Assembly: GCA_903913865.1 (NCBI GenBank)
Contig: CAIWMU010000175.1
Span: forward strand, 1-62,837
Length of the DNA: 62,837 nucleotides
Source: an uncultured Verrucomicrobia subdivision 3 bacterium
GTDB lineage: Bacteria > Verrucomicrobiota > Verrucomicrobiia > Limisphaerales > UBA8199
Direction of reading: 5' to 3'
A program made the position numbers and the translations under genes. Below, piece by piece: positions 16,754 through 26,400 of this stretch. The notes beneath the pieces were generated by a model. That model was not told where the DNA came from. It searched no databases and saw only the letters and a list, made by a program, of their open reading frames with translations. Position 1 is the first letter of the stretch. The number at the start of each line of letters is the position of its first letter.

Positions 16754-17545
16754 ATGCAACACGAGAATCATCCAAACCAGACAACCAATTCCCGAAGGGG
16801 ATTTTTGAAGATTTCAGGCGCTGCCCTGGGCGGTGCCGCAATGGCCACGCTTTCCGGCATGTCCGCACAGGCGGCCGACTGGCCGGGGAAGGGGCGTGAG
16901 CTTGTTTCCAAGGGCAACGTGATCCTTTTCCAGGGGGATTCCATCACCGATGCCGGGCGGAGCCGGGAGCATGCCATGACTCCGAACGAGCACGCGCCGA
17001 TGGGTGATGGCTATGCATGGCTTGCGGCGGCCCAGCTGCTGACGTCGCGCCCGGCGGACGGGTTGAAGATCTGGAACCGGGGCATCAGCGGCCACAAGGT
17101 CTATCAGCTCGCCGAGCGTTGGGATGCCGATTGCATCGACCTCAAGCCCGATGTGCTGAGCATTTTGATCGGTGTGAATGACATCTGGCACATGCTCGCG
17201 GGGAACTACGCCGGAACGGTTGAGATCTACGAGAAGGATTACAACGCGCTGCTGGTCCGGACCCGCAAGGCCCTGCCGAAGGTGCGGCTGGTGGTGTGCG
17301 AGCCGTTTGTGCTCCGGTGCGGGGCGGTGGGGGACAAATGGTTCCCCGAGTTTGATGGCTACCGGGCGGCAGCCCGTCGGGTTGCGATGGCGCACAAGGC
17401 GCTTTTCATCCCGTTCCAGACGATGTTCGACGAGGCGGTGAAGTATGCCCCGGCAGAGCATTGGGCCAAGGACGGGGTGCATCCCAGCGCGGCAGGTGCG
17501 GCCCTGATGGCCCACACCTGGGTGCGGATGGCGGCAGAGGATTAG
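16754..17545 (+). CDS. Tat-exported SGNH/GDSL hydrolase
   Basis: This 263-residue protein has a twin-arginine signal (NSRRGFLKISGAALGG) ending near AQAAD. SGNH block I is FQGDSITDAGR with the nucleophile Ser, block III is GVNDIWHM and block V is DGVHPSAAG with the Asp/His pair. This family comprises esterases and acetyl-xylan-type deacetylases acting outside the cytoplasm. ATG 16754 is chosen because it places the Tat motif at the N-terminus. It is convergent with, and six bases from, an alpha-L-fucosidase gene, consistent with removal of acyl groups from glycans before hydrolysis. Confidence 0.85.
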   Translation: MQHENHPNQTTNSRRGFLKISGAALGGAAMATLSGMSAQAADWPGKGRELVSKGNVILFQGDSITDAGRSREHAMTPNEHAPMGDGYAWLAAAQLLTSRPADGLKIWNRGISGHKVYQLAERWDADCIDLKPDVLSILIGVNDIWHMLAGNYAGTVEIYEKDYNALLVRTRKALPKVRLVVCEPFVLRCGAVGDKWFPEFDGYRAAARRVAMAHKALFIPFQTMFDEAVKYAPAEHWAKDGVHPSAAGAALMAHTWVRMAAED

Positions 17546-17551
17546 TCGCGG

Positions 17552-18955
17552 CTATTCCAGACGGATGACCGAGGCGATCGGGTCCGGTGCGGTGGGCGGG
17601 AGCAGGATGGTGGTTTGGTCGCCATCCTTCTCCAGCTTCAGGCGGACGCCGGAGGCAATGAGACGGGCCCCGGTCGGCTTGAACGGTGCCTTGATGGTGA
17701 TCTTCCCATCCTTCGGCCAGTCAAACACGTGCAGGTAGAGGCGGGTGGCGCCGCCCGCCACTTTCTTCTGTGTGCAGCGGCCCCAGGCTGGTTTGTCGAA
17801 CGGGGAGGCGGTGGAGCCGTAGATGGATTCGCCATTCAGGTGCATCCAGGTGCCGATCGCCTTCATGGATTTGACGGTTTCCGGCGGAACGGAGCCATCC
17901 CCCTTGGGACCGATGTTCAGCAGGTAATTGCCGCCCTTGCTGGCGATGTCGATGAGGTTGCGGATGAGGGTTTCATCCGATTTCCAGGCATGATCGTGGT
18001 CGCTGTATCCCCAGGTGGTGTTGAGGGTCATGCAGGTTTCCCAATCGACTCCCGGCATGCCGGTGTCCGGGATGTGCTGCTCGGGGGTGATGAAATCGCC
18101 GTAGGCAGGGTCGATGTGGGGCAGGTAACCCTCGGTGGCCATGCTGGCCCAGCCGGCTTCGGGGCTGCGATAGAGCCGGTTGTTCATGATAATGGAGGGG
18201 CGGGCCTTGCGGACGAGCTTCATCAGATCCGTGGCGCGCCATGCGGCATCTCCCTGGAAATCCAGCGCACTGTAATCCCACCAGAGGACATCGACGGGGT
18301 AGGCGGTTGCGAGTTCCTTCACTTCGGCATGGAGGTAGTCGAGATAGAGGGAGTGGTCGCGGGTGCCGTTGGGGTAGGGCTTTCCGATGAGCGGGTGGGG
18401 GAGTTGCTTGGACTTCTGGTATTCGTATTGGTCGTGGTGCCAGTCGATCACTGAATGGTAGAAGCCGACGCGCAGACCCTCCTTCTTGAGGGCGGTGACG
18501 ATCTCTTTGACCAGATCCCGGTGGAGAACCGACCCGGCATCGTATTCACTCACCTTGGAATCGTGCAGGGCAAATCCTTCATGGTGCTTGGTGGTGAAGA
18601 CGACATATTTGCATCCGGCTTCCCGGGCGAGGGCTGCCCATTCGGTGGCGAAGCCCGGCTTGGGTTTGAAGAGGGGTATGGCGGCCTTGGCGTAGGTGTC
18701 CGTATCGGCCTTCACGCGCTGCTGGATCCATTCCATTCCCCCCTGGGTGCCGACGGGCTTGCCTTCCCAGGTGCCGGCCAGACCGGAATAGAGCCCCCAA
18801 TGGACGAACATTCCGAAGCGGGCCTCGCGCCACCACTGCATCCGGGTGTCCCGCTCCGGAGTGGATTCGGCGCGGAGGGTGGCGGGTGAGAGTGTGGAGA
18901 GAATGGAGATTCCCGCTGCGAGGAGCAGGCTGAGCTTGTTTTGAATGTTTGGCAT
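17552..18955 (-). CDS. Alpha-L-fucosidase, GH29 family
   Basis: This 467-residue secreted enzyme has a signal peptide (MPNIQNKLSLLLAAGISIL..., cleavage near LRAES). The GH29 hallmark RFGMFVHWGLYSGL is followed by VFTTKHHEGFALHDSK, with the catalytic-site His residues, and DVLWWDYSALDF, whose Asp is the probable nucleophile in place of the usual WFDG context. NYLLNIGPKGDGSV comes later. It releases fucose from polysaccharide or glycoprotein glycans. Start ATG 18955 is chosen because it begins the signal peptide. The next gene upstream is the Tat-exported TIM-barrel protein, 26 bases away on the same strand, suggesting one transcript. Confidence 0.9.
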   Translation of the reverse strand: MPNIQNKLSLLLAAGISILSTLSPATLRAESTPERDTRMQWWREARFGMFVHWGLYSGLAGTWEGKPVGTQGGMEWIQQRVKADTDTYAKAAIPLFKPKPGFATEWAALAREAGCKYVVFTTKHHEGFALHDSKVSEYDAGSVLHRDLVKEIVTALKKEGLRVGFYHSVIDWHHDQYEYQKSKQLPHPLIGKPYPNGTRDHSLYLDYLHAEVKELATAYPVDVLWWDYSALDFQGDAAWRATDLMKLVRKARPSIIMNNRLYRSPEAGWASMATEGYLPHIDPAYGDFITPEQHIPDTGMPGVDWETCMTLNTTWGYSDHDHAWKSDETLIRNLIDIASKGGNYLLNIGPKGDGSVPPETVKSMKAIGTWMHLNGESIYGSTASPFDKPAWGRCTQKKVAGGATRLYLHVFDWPKDGKITIKAPFKPTGARLIASGVRLKLEKDGDQTTILLPPTAPDPIASVIRLE

Positions 18956-18981
18956 AGGGCTGCTTTGTGTGCTGTTCCGGC

Positions 18982-19893
18982 TCAGCTTAGAATGCCGCGC
19001 AGGAAAGTGCAATTCGTCCGGTAGGATTCCACCATTCCGGCACCGGGCGGAACCGCGCCCTCGATCTGAACCCAGCCGCTGTAATGGATGGCATCGAGCG
19101 ATTCCCGGACTTTGGCGAAATCGACCTTGCCCTTGCCGAGAAGGGATCCGTTTTCCTTGGCGTGCACCTCGCAGATGCGCTTGCCGAGGAGGCGGATCTC
19201 AGAGTGGATGTCATAACCGCGATCGGTTGAGTTGCAGACATCGTAATAGACCTTTACAGCGGGGGAACCCACCCGGTCCAGGATTTCAATGTTCTCGGCA
19301 GCGCTGAGCCAGCTCTCGATACCCAGTGCGACTCCGGCTTTTTTGGCCTTCGGCGCGACCGCCTTCAAACGCCGGACCACCTCATCGGTGCCGGGCTTGT
19401 CGCCGCGCAGGTCGCCATTGCCGAAGAAGGCGAGCAGGATCACCTTCAACCCGAGGGCGGCGCACACGTCGATGGCCCCGCTCACCCAATCCACGGTGCG
19501 GGGGTCGCTCTTGTAGGGGAACTGGTTCAACTCCCCGATGGCGAGCGAGGCGATGGCCACCTTTTCAGCGGCAGCGGCCTCGCGGAAGGTCTTTTGCACC
19601 TCCGTCTGGCGCAGGCGCATATCGTCCGCAGCCGTGCCGAGGCTGATCTGCACACCATCCAGACCGATCTCCCGTGCCACTTTGAAGGCGCCGGGGTCGC
19701 CCATGCGGCCGATGGACCAGTCGCAGGCCCCGATCTTGAAGCGGCGTTTGGCCGGGGCGGCAAACAACGGGGCGAGGGGATGCGTTGCGAGAAGGGCCGT
19801 GGTGGCTGTGGCGAGGCGGAGCATGGCCCGGCGGGAGATGGGAAGGTTCCCGGCCCGTGCGGCCGGCCGGTTTGTGGTGGCTGGAGAGTGCAT
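18982..19893 (-). CDS. Tat-exported sugar phosphate isomerase/epimerase family (TIM barrel)
   Basis: This 303-residue protein carries a twin-arginine signal (ISRRAMLRLATATTALLA) ending near LFAAPA. An AP_endonuc_2/xylose-isomerase-like TIM barrel follows: KIGACDWSIGR, GLDGVQISLG, ALGLKVILLAF, LGIESWLSAAENIEIL (metal-ligand Glu), VYYDVCNSTDRG (Asp), ICEVHAKENG (His) and VQIEGAV. The metal ligands are recognisable. Export of such proteins is common in Verrucomicrobiota and Planctomycetota, but few have a known substrate. It is the first gene before the fucosidase on the same strand. Its start is at ATG 19893, where the Tat signal begins. Confidence 0.8.
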   Translation of the reverse strand: MHSPATTNRPAARAGNLPISRRAMLRLATATTALLATHPLAPLFAAPAKRRFKIGACDWSIGRMGDPGAFKVAREIGLDGVQISLGTAADDMRLRQTEVQKTFREAAAAEKVAIASLAIGELNQFPYKSDPRTVDWVSGAIDVCAALGLKVILLAFFGNGDLRGDKPGTDEVVRRLKAVAPKAKKAGVALGIESWLSAAENIEILDRVGSPAVKVYYDVCNSTDRGYDIHSEIRLLGKRICEVHAKENGSLLGKGKVDFAKVRESLDAIHYSGWVQIEGAVPPGAGMVESYRTNCTFLRGILS

Positions 19894-20044
19894 GGATCCA
19901 CCATAAGCCCCCGGCGAAAGGGAGGCAATATTCTTGAGGCGGGGCATCCCGGGAGGGGAGGGGTTTGGGGGATCAAGTTTTTCATGAAACGGGAGCATTT
20001 TTTGTTTCATTTTCCCCGGTCGATGGTTAGGGTTCGTTGACTTT

Positions 20045-21085
20045 ATGGCAAAACAACAACAATACAAATTCTGTTTTGGCCCCTGGAACCTGAGCGAAGG
20101 CCAGGATCCTTACGGCCCCACCACACGCCCCGCACAATCGTTCGACTGGAAGCTCGAACAGATGAAGGCGATGGGTTATGACGCGATGATGTTCCACGAC
20201 GATGACGCCGTGCCGGACATTGACGGGAAGACCGATGCGCAGCTGCGCAAGGAGACCAGGGAGCTGAAGAAAAAGTTGAGCGATGCCGGGATTGCCCCGG
20301 AGATGGTCGCCCCCCGGCTCTGGTTCAGCCCGAACACCATTGATGGTGCCTACACGAGCAACGATCCGAAGTGCCGGAAGTATGCCATCGAACGGTCGCT
20401 GCGCTGCATCGACATCGCGAATTATCTCGGAACCGATTTGATCGTGCTGTGGCTGGCCCGGGAAGGGACCTACATGCGCGAGGCGAAGAACGGCCGCCGC
20501 TCAGTGGATCTGCTGGTTGAGGCCATGGACAAGATGCTGGGTCACGACAAGAAGATCCGGCTCTCGATCGAGCCCAAGCCGAACGAGCCGATGGACCACG
20601 CCTACATTCCCACCATCGGGCATGCGCTGGCGATCGCCCAGCTGACACGAGACCCGAAGCGGGTCGGCTGCCTGATTGAATCGGCCCATGCGATTCTTGC
20701 GGGGCTGGATCCGGCGGATGAGATCGATTTTGCGATGGCCTTTGGCAAGCTCTGGTCCCTGCACCTGAACGACCAGAACGGGCTGAAGTTCGACCAGGAC
20801 AAGCCGTTCGGCAGCGCCAATCTCCGCGTGGCCTTCAACCAGATCCGCGCCCTGGAGCGCAACGGTTACGGCAAGAACGGGGAGTTTGTCTGCTTTGATG
20901 TGCATCCTTTCCGCCCGACGAAGGTCGAGCACTGGCTCGCCCACCTGGACAACAGCAGGCGCACCTTCCAGCTGCTTCTGGAGAAAGTGCGGAGCTTCGA
21001 TGAGAAACAGGCCCAGAGCCTGATCGATGACCGCAACTATGCGGCTCTGGACCAGATGGTCCTCGAGCATTTGATGGGCAAGTGA
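20045..21085 (+). CDS. Xylose isomerase-type TIM-barrel protein
   Basis: This 346-residue cytoplasmic protein resembles short xylose isomerases. It has IEPKPNEP (metal-binding Glu), TIGHALAIAQL, the segment CLIESAHAILAGLD, LHLNDQNGLKFDQDKPFG and VCFDVHPFRPTK. The canonical GHEQMAGL motif reads SAHAILAGL and HIDLNGQ reads HLNDQNG, so the substrate may not be xylose. It is transcribed divergently from the Tat-exported TIM barrel; the starts are 151 bases apart. A terminator-like hairpin (21100-21128) follows. The isomerase fold assignment is secure, the sugar is not. Confidence 0.78.
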   Translation: MAKQQQYKFCFGPWNLSEGQDPYGPTTRPAQSFDWKLEQMKAMGYDAMMFHDDDAVPDIDGKTDAQLRKETRELKKKLSDAGIAPEMVAPRLWFSPNTIDGAYTSNDPKCRKYAIERSLRCIDIANYLGTDLIVLWLAREGTYMREAKNGRRSVDLLVEAMDKMLGHDKKIRLSIEPKPNEPMDHAYIPTIGHALAIAQLTRDPKRVGCLIESAHAILAGLDPADEIDFAMAFGKLWSLHLNDQNGLKFDQDKPFGSANLRVAFNQIRALERNGYGKNGEFVCFDVHPFRPTKVEHWLAHLDNSRRTFQLLLEKVRSFDEKQAQSLIDDRNYAALDQMVLEHLMGK

Positions 21086-21099
21086 TCCTTCACCGCTGT

Positions 21100-21128
21100 G
21101 GCAGGGGTGCGCGACGCGCGCCCCTGCC
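21100..21128. terminator. Bidirectional hairpin between isomerase and MFS genes
   Basis: GGCAGGGG (21100-21107) pairs with CCCCTGCC (21121-21128), with further GCG/CGC pairing inside. It lies between two convergent stops (21085 and 21143). Confidence 0.5.
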
Positions 21129-21142
21129 CGGCGCCGGTCTTC

Positions 21143-22570
21143 TCAGTAGCTGGTCTTCACCCCTGCCATTGCCCAGCGCCGCGCCATCCACAGGCCGATG
21201 GGCGAGAGCATGGCCACGCACCCGTAAATAAACCACATCGTGCCGGTGTGCATGTCCGCCGGGGCGGTCCCTTGCGGGCAGTATTTCGAGAGCATCCAGC
21301 CGGAGTAAAAGCCTGTGGTCCCCTTCGCCAGCAGCCACGGGACATTTGCGAGGCCCATGTATTGGGCGATCCGTCCCGGGGGGGCCAATTCGGAGGCGTA
21401 TTCGAGGAACCTTGCCGACCAGAGGGCTTCGCCGATCGAGAAAATCACGAAGTAGGTGATGAGCAGGGTCAGGTTCGGCCCGGAGCAGAGCAGGAAGGTG
21501 GGCACTGCGGAGACGAGCGATCCTATGATCATCATGGTGTAAACATTCACATGCCGGGTGAGGGCGGTGGCCACCGGCACACCAATGAAGATGATGCCGG
21601 GGTTGATCCAGTTCACGAGCAACTCCATCCGGTCGGCCACATCCTTGTCGTAGGCTCGCATAATGTATTGGGGCATCGTCAGCCACTGGTGCGCAAACAG
21701 GGTGCGGATCGGGAGGAGCATGAAGATGAAGAAGATGAAGCGGGGGTTGGAAAAGGGGCCACCGGTGAAGAACTCGCGCAGGCGCCGGGCGAGGGGAAGC
21801 TTGGGACCCTTGTGCTGCGCCTCCGCATCATCGGGCCGGAGCTTGTTGGCGGCAACCTTCCTGGTCATGGACAAGGCAAACCACACAAGGGTCAAGCCGG
21901 TGAGGATGGCGCAGGCCCAGTTGACGGCCTGGACGCCGGTCGCAGAGAAGCTGGAGAAGAATTCGACTGTGTGACCGGCCCCGGGTGCCACTGTCTTGCC
22001 GCTCTTGAAGTCCTCCACAGCCGGTCTCAGCCAGGATGAGAGTGCTCCCACCCCGACGATCCCGAGGTTCATGAATGCGTAGATCAGCCCGTAACCCATC
22101 GAACTGGTTTTTGCATCCGTGTATTGTTTGATCCCGGAGTAGCAAACCGGCTGCAGGATGGCCTCCCCTGTGGCGACAACAAGGATCGCGGCCAGAACAA
22201 CCATGGCCACCAGAATGCCTCCCCCCATTTGTGGCGCCCAACTGTAAAAGATGCGGCCCAGAAATGCGAGCGCGAGGGCTGCTGAGATAGCCTTCCGCAG
22301 GCCGAAGCCCTCCGCATAGCTCCCCACTCCCAGCATGAGGAGGGTAACGATCATGGTGAAGATCGAGACAGTGATCCCGGCCTTGGTATCCCCCCATCCC
22401 AGATCGCTGGAGAGGTAGGTGGTCATCAGGGTCAGCACCCCAAAGTAGGCCATCGCATCGATCACGAATGCCCCGATCACCAGCCAGAACGCACGCGGGA
22501 GTCTCATCAGGTCGGAAAAGGAGGAGACAAATTTTGCGAAGGCGGATTCGGAGGATGCTGTGGTGCTCAT
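21143..22570 (-). CDS. MFS transporter
   Basis: This 475-residue membrane protein has about 12 hydrophobic segments. The first begins FWLVIGAFVIDAMAYFGVLTL, and the MFS loop 2-3 region is degenerate (GSYAEGFGLRKA). The order of features (YFG in helix 1, GEAILQP in helix 4) resembles proton-coupled oligopeptide-type or sugar-type MFS carriers; the substrate is not determinable. Start ATG 22570 is used; the frame upstream of it codes for no recognisable sequence. It is convergent with the isomerase gene and may import its substrate. Confidence 0.8.
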   Translation of the reverse strand: MSTTASSESAFAKFVSSFSDLMRLPRAFWLVIGAFVIDAMAYFGVLTLMTTYLSSDLGWGDTKAGITVSIFTMIVTLLMLGVGSYAEGFGLRKAISAALALAFLGRIFYSWAPQMGGGILVAMVVLAAILVVATGEAILQPVCYSGIKQYTDAKTSSMGYGLIYAFMNLGIVGVGALSSWLRPAVEDFKSGKTVAPGAGHTVEFFSSFSATGVQAVNWACAILTGLTLVWFALSMTRKVAANKLRPDDAEAQHKGPKLPLARRLREFFTGGPFSNPRFIFFIFMLLPIRTLFAHQWLTMPQYIMRAYDKDVADRMELLVNWINPGIIFIGVPVATALTRHVNVYTMMIIGSLVSAVPTFLLCSGPNLTLLITYFVIFSIGEALWSARFLEYASELAPPGRIAQYMGLANVPWLLAKGTTGFYSGWMLSKYCPQGTAPADMHTGTMWFIYGCVAMLSPIGLWMARRWAMAGVKTSY

Positions 22571-22679
22571 GTCTGCGGCGCAGGATAACGATGTCCCACA
22601 GGGGATGTCCACGATTTCCCGGGTTGGATGGGGTCGCGGGGTCGTGTGGAAATTGAACCGGGATGGGATTTGATCGACT

Positions 22680-22708
22680 CGACTTGCAGCGGGACATGCT
22701 GCAAGTTG
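22680..22708 (+). promoter_or_regulatory. Hairpin abutting the ribosome-binding site of the FlbD-like gene
   Basis: ACTTGCAGC (22682-22690) and GCTGCAAGT (22698-22706) are perfect arms. They are extended outward by a G-U and a C-G pair to 11 pairs, with a seven-base loop. The 3' arm ends on the first base of the Shine-Dalgarno sequence GAGGA (22708-22712), six bases before ATG 22719. It could be a translational control hairpin or a DNA operator. Confidence 0.5.
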
Positions 22709-22718
22709 AGGAAAATCT

Positions 22719-22955
22719 ATGCCTCTCATTAAACTGAATCGGATCAACAAAGCCGGAGAGATCATCCTGAACAGCGAGGAGATTCTCTATATGGAGATAG
22801 AGTCCCGGACGACAACGATCCACATGGTGGGCGGCGGGGTGTTTTCGGTGATGGAATCCCCGCAGGGCGTGATTGATGCGGCCGAATTGATGCATGTGGA
22901 GCGGTTCAAGAAGGCGATCGTTGATCCGGCCTCCCGTTTGCCCTCCGGTGAGTAG
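22719..22955 (+). CDS. FlbD-family protein (orphan)
   Basis: This 78-residue protein matches the FlbD pattern: LIKLNRINKAGEIILN, then EILYMEIESRTTTIHMVGGG, then VMESPQGVIDA. FlbD proteins are small and usually sit in flagellar operons, but no flagellar gene is in this window. It has a strong Shine-Dalgarno (GAGGA) immediately after a hairpin. It is monocistronic by position, divergent from the MFS gene. Its function outside flagellar loci is unknown. Confidence 0.7.
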   Translation: MPLIKLNRINKAGEIILNSEEILYMEIESRTTTIHMVGGGVFSVMESPQGVIDAAELMHVERFKKAIVDPASRLPSGE

Positions 22956-22989
22956 GGCGGGGCGAGGGCGATACAAGGCTCCATACTCA

Positions 22990-23247
22990 GGGTAGCGCGG
23001 GGATCCGCGCAACCCCGGGCTTTATGCACAATGCCTTTGGAGTTGCGGAGGGGGAACCGCGAATGGACGTGGATGGGATGGGCGTAGATGGGCGCGGACC
23101 AATTTCCCCATCCGGAAACGCCCAAGGTCGGGCGATCGCCGTTTTCCCTCCGGGAATCCGAAGGTCGCGCGTTGCCCGATCTCCCCTCCGGGAATCCTGA
23201 AGGGATTCTGCCATAAAGCCCGGGGTTGCGCCGCGGAGGCGCTACCC
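22990..23247. repeat. Inverted-repeat-bounded intergenic element
   Basis: A gggtagcgc...caaccccgggctttatg arm at 22990-23026 is repeated in inverse orientation at 23211-23247, enclosing about 185 bases without a gene. The interior contains two related cctccgggaatcc units (23153 and 23185) and a gaaccgcgaatgga motif (23054-23067) shared with 5490 and 62625. The structure is that of a non-autonomous, MITE-like repeat. The rest of 22956-23491 holds no gene. Confidence 0.6.
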
Positions 23248-23270
23248 CGGGTAAAGGCCAAAGACATAAA

Positions 23271-23287
23271 CAACCCCAACGGGGTTG
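23271..23287. repeat. Small perfect palindrome
   Basis: CAACCCC (23271-23277) and GGGGTTG (23281-23287) around AAC, directly beside the inverted-repeat element. It may be a terminator-like hairpin or part of the same repeat family. Confidence 0.4.
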
Positions 23288-23491
23288 TGCCGAAGGATCG
23301 AACTGGGTGTATGTGTTGTTTGGCTATTGTATGGATATTGGACATGCCTTACGGGCGGACTCCTCTTCCGCACCAGCGAACCTGATTCCATTCCGCCCTT
23401 TGATATCGCACCCCCGGTGGGCCGGACCAAACCCGGCAAAATGCCGCCGCTCAGGACGGCCCGACTCGCGCGCAATAGGTTCGAACCGCCG

Positions 23492-26400
23492 TCAAAGCCC
23501 GGCCAACCACTCACGGAGGGCGGCGATACCCTGCTCCATGATGGCCGGCAGCCGACGAACCACCTGTTCAGCCTCCGCTCCATCACCCGCAAGGGCCAGC
23601 CGTTCAAGCAACCGCAGTTCCACCGAGAACCCCACCAATCCCGATGTCATGCTAATGCCTTGGAGCGAGTGCGCCAGCAGGCCGAGTTCCTGCCAGCGAC
23701 CCGCCGCCGACATTGATTCGATTGCCACAGCCTGACGGGCCAGATCTTTCAGGAGGTCCTCAATGATCTCCCTCACGCTTTCCACCCCCAGGTCGGCGCA
23801 GAGTTGGGCGGGGTGCGTCGGGTCAAAACTGACGGGAACCGGCAGTGCGCGTCCGTGGACTGCTGGCAGGGTGCTGCCAGTCCGCTCGGCTGCACGGCGC
23901 CCCAGGACCACCCCAAGCTCCTGGGCCGTGTAGGGCTTGCTCAGGTAGCCATCCATCCCGGCCGCCAGACAACGTTCGACAGCCCCTTTCACTGCATCAG
24001 CCGTCAGCGCCACGATGCGGATGCGTTCCCCTTCACCCCCGGTCCGGGCCGCTTCACGCCGCCGGATTTCCCGGGTGGCTTCGAATCCATCCATCTCCGC
24101 CATCTGGCAGTCCATGAGGATGATGTCGTAACTCGACCGTTCCCACGCCTCGACTGCTTCACGGCCGGTGATGGCGAAATCGGCCCGCTGCCCCAGACTT
24201 TCCAACATGTATCCGGCCAGACGCCGGTTGAGTTGGTTGTCCTCAGCCACCAGAATGCGCAAAGGTCGGGTGGGGGCGGCTCCCGCAACACCCTCTGCCC
24301 CTTTGGCAACCGCCAACTCCTGAACCGGCGCCGACGCCACTTCGAGGGTGATCTCAAACCAGAACATCGAGCCGTGACCCGGAGTGCTCTCCAGCCCCAT
24401 GCTGCCTCCCATCAACTCCACGATCCGCTTCGAGATGGCCAACCCCAGACCGGTGCCACCCCGCTGCCGCGATGCGCTGCTATCGGCCTGGCTGAACGGC
24501 TGGAAAAGCCGCGCCACATCCTCTGCGCTAATGCCAATCCCTGTGTCCCGCACCTCGAACCGCAACCCCACGCACGACTCCTCAACCCCAAGCGATCGCA
24601 CACGGATTGTAACTCCCCCCCGGTCAGTAAACTTGAGCCCGTTCCCGGCCAGATTCATGAGCACCTGGCGCAGTCGGCCCGCATCCCCCTTGACCCAGTC
24701 CGGAATATCTTCAGCAAGATCGGTCCCCAGCGTCAGCCCGCGCTCTCCGGCCCGTGGCTGAAGCAGCCGCATCAGGTCCCCCGTCAGGTTGCGCAGGCTC
24801 AACGGTTGCTCCTCCAGCGGGAACTCACCGCCCGCCTCAATCTTCGAGATGTCCAGAATGTCGTTGATGATCTCCAGCAAAGCCTCGCCGCTCGTGGCCA
24901 CAGTCTGCGCAAAGTCCGCCTGCCGCGCATCAAGCCGGGTGTTGAGCAGCAGCCGGATCATCCCCAGCACAGCGTTCATCGGCGTGCGAATCTCATGGCT
25001 CATCACCGCCAGAAACTCGCTCTTGCTCCGGTTGGCTGCGATCGCCTCGTCCGTCAGGGCCTTGGCACGACTGTTGGCTGCTGCGAGCGACCGGTTCGTC
25101 TCCAGCAGTTCCTCCGTGATCCGTTTGCGCTCAGTGACATCCTCCTTGATGGAAAGAAAGTGGGTTATTTGCCCCGACGAATCCAGCACGGGCGAGATTC
25201 TGACATCCTCCCAATGAAGGTCTCCATTCTTTTTACGGTTGTGAAGTTCTCCACGCCAGACCTTCCCTGCCAGAATGGTTTGCCAGAGTTCCCGATATGT
25301 CTCCGGCTTGGTCTGGCCGGACTGGAACAAACGCGGGTTCTGCCCCAAAACCTCGCCCGGAGTGTAACCGGTCAACACAGTGACCCAGGGGTTCGAATAT
25401 TCAATGACCCCGGAAAGATTGGTGATCAGGGTCGATGATTCACTTTGCTCCACCGCCCGGGACAACTTCCGTAGCTTCTCGCTCGCCAGCTTTAGTTCAG
25501 AGATATCGCGGCAAGTGCTCATAATCGCAGGCCTGCCCTCCCAGAGGGTCCTACAGGCTTTCACGTCTGCGGGAAAGACTGATCCATCCTTCCGCTGCAT
25601 AACAGTCTCGAACCGTGAATCCCCCTCCATCCGCAACCCTGCCAACCCCACCTCCGTCTCCTCACGCCGCTCAAGTAACTGCAACTGGCCGGCTGTCATG
25701 GTCATCAATTCAGTCTGCGCATATCCCAGTTTTTCAACCGCCATGGAATTCACCGTCAGCAGGCTTCCATCCCCGTCATGGATAAAAATGGCGTCGCCGG
25801 CGTTGTCAAATAGCAGACGATACTTCTCTTCGCTCGCCTTCAACACGACCTCAGCTCGATTGCTCTCAGTGATGTCCTGTGCGACTCCCAGAAATCCGAT
25901 GACGGTTTCGTCGGCAATTTTGATCGGGGATACGGAGAGCAGAACGGGCAATCGGGATCCATCCTTTCGGATGTAGCTCCACTCATGTTCGTTGCGAAGG
26001 TTTCTCCGGGATTTCGCCACAATGCTTTCAAAGCCCGGCTCCAACTTTTCTGCCAGCTCGGAGGAGAATTTCAGGGCTCTCTCGGCGACCTCCCGGGGAT
26101 CATGCAGGAGGGCGGGAGTTTCCTTGCCCACCATATCACGTGCGGCGTAGCCCAGCATACGTTCCGCCGCCGGATTGAAGGTCTGTATGACGCCATCCAC
26201 GGAGGTGGCGATCACGGCATGGGGGGAGCAGTCTGTCATCGCCTTGTGCCAGGCAGCGAGAATGCCAACCTCCCGCTCCAACTCCTTTTGGTCGGTGATG
26301 TCGAGGCAACTACCGATGTAGCCCAGAAACTCTCCCCCCCCATCGAAGCGGGGAACCCCTGTGTCATGGATCCAGCGAAACACTCCATCCGCCCGCCGCA

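Noticed and set aside
21098-22039. Long plus-strand frame over the MFS gene
   Set aside because: Antisense shadow rich in Gly/Glu/His; the minus-strand transporter explains the region.
23440-23490. tRNA-like T-loop ggttcgaacc
   Set aside because: The flanking bases do not pair as a T-stem or acceptor stem on either strand, and no anticodon arm is found.
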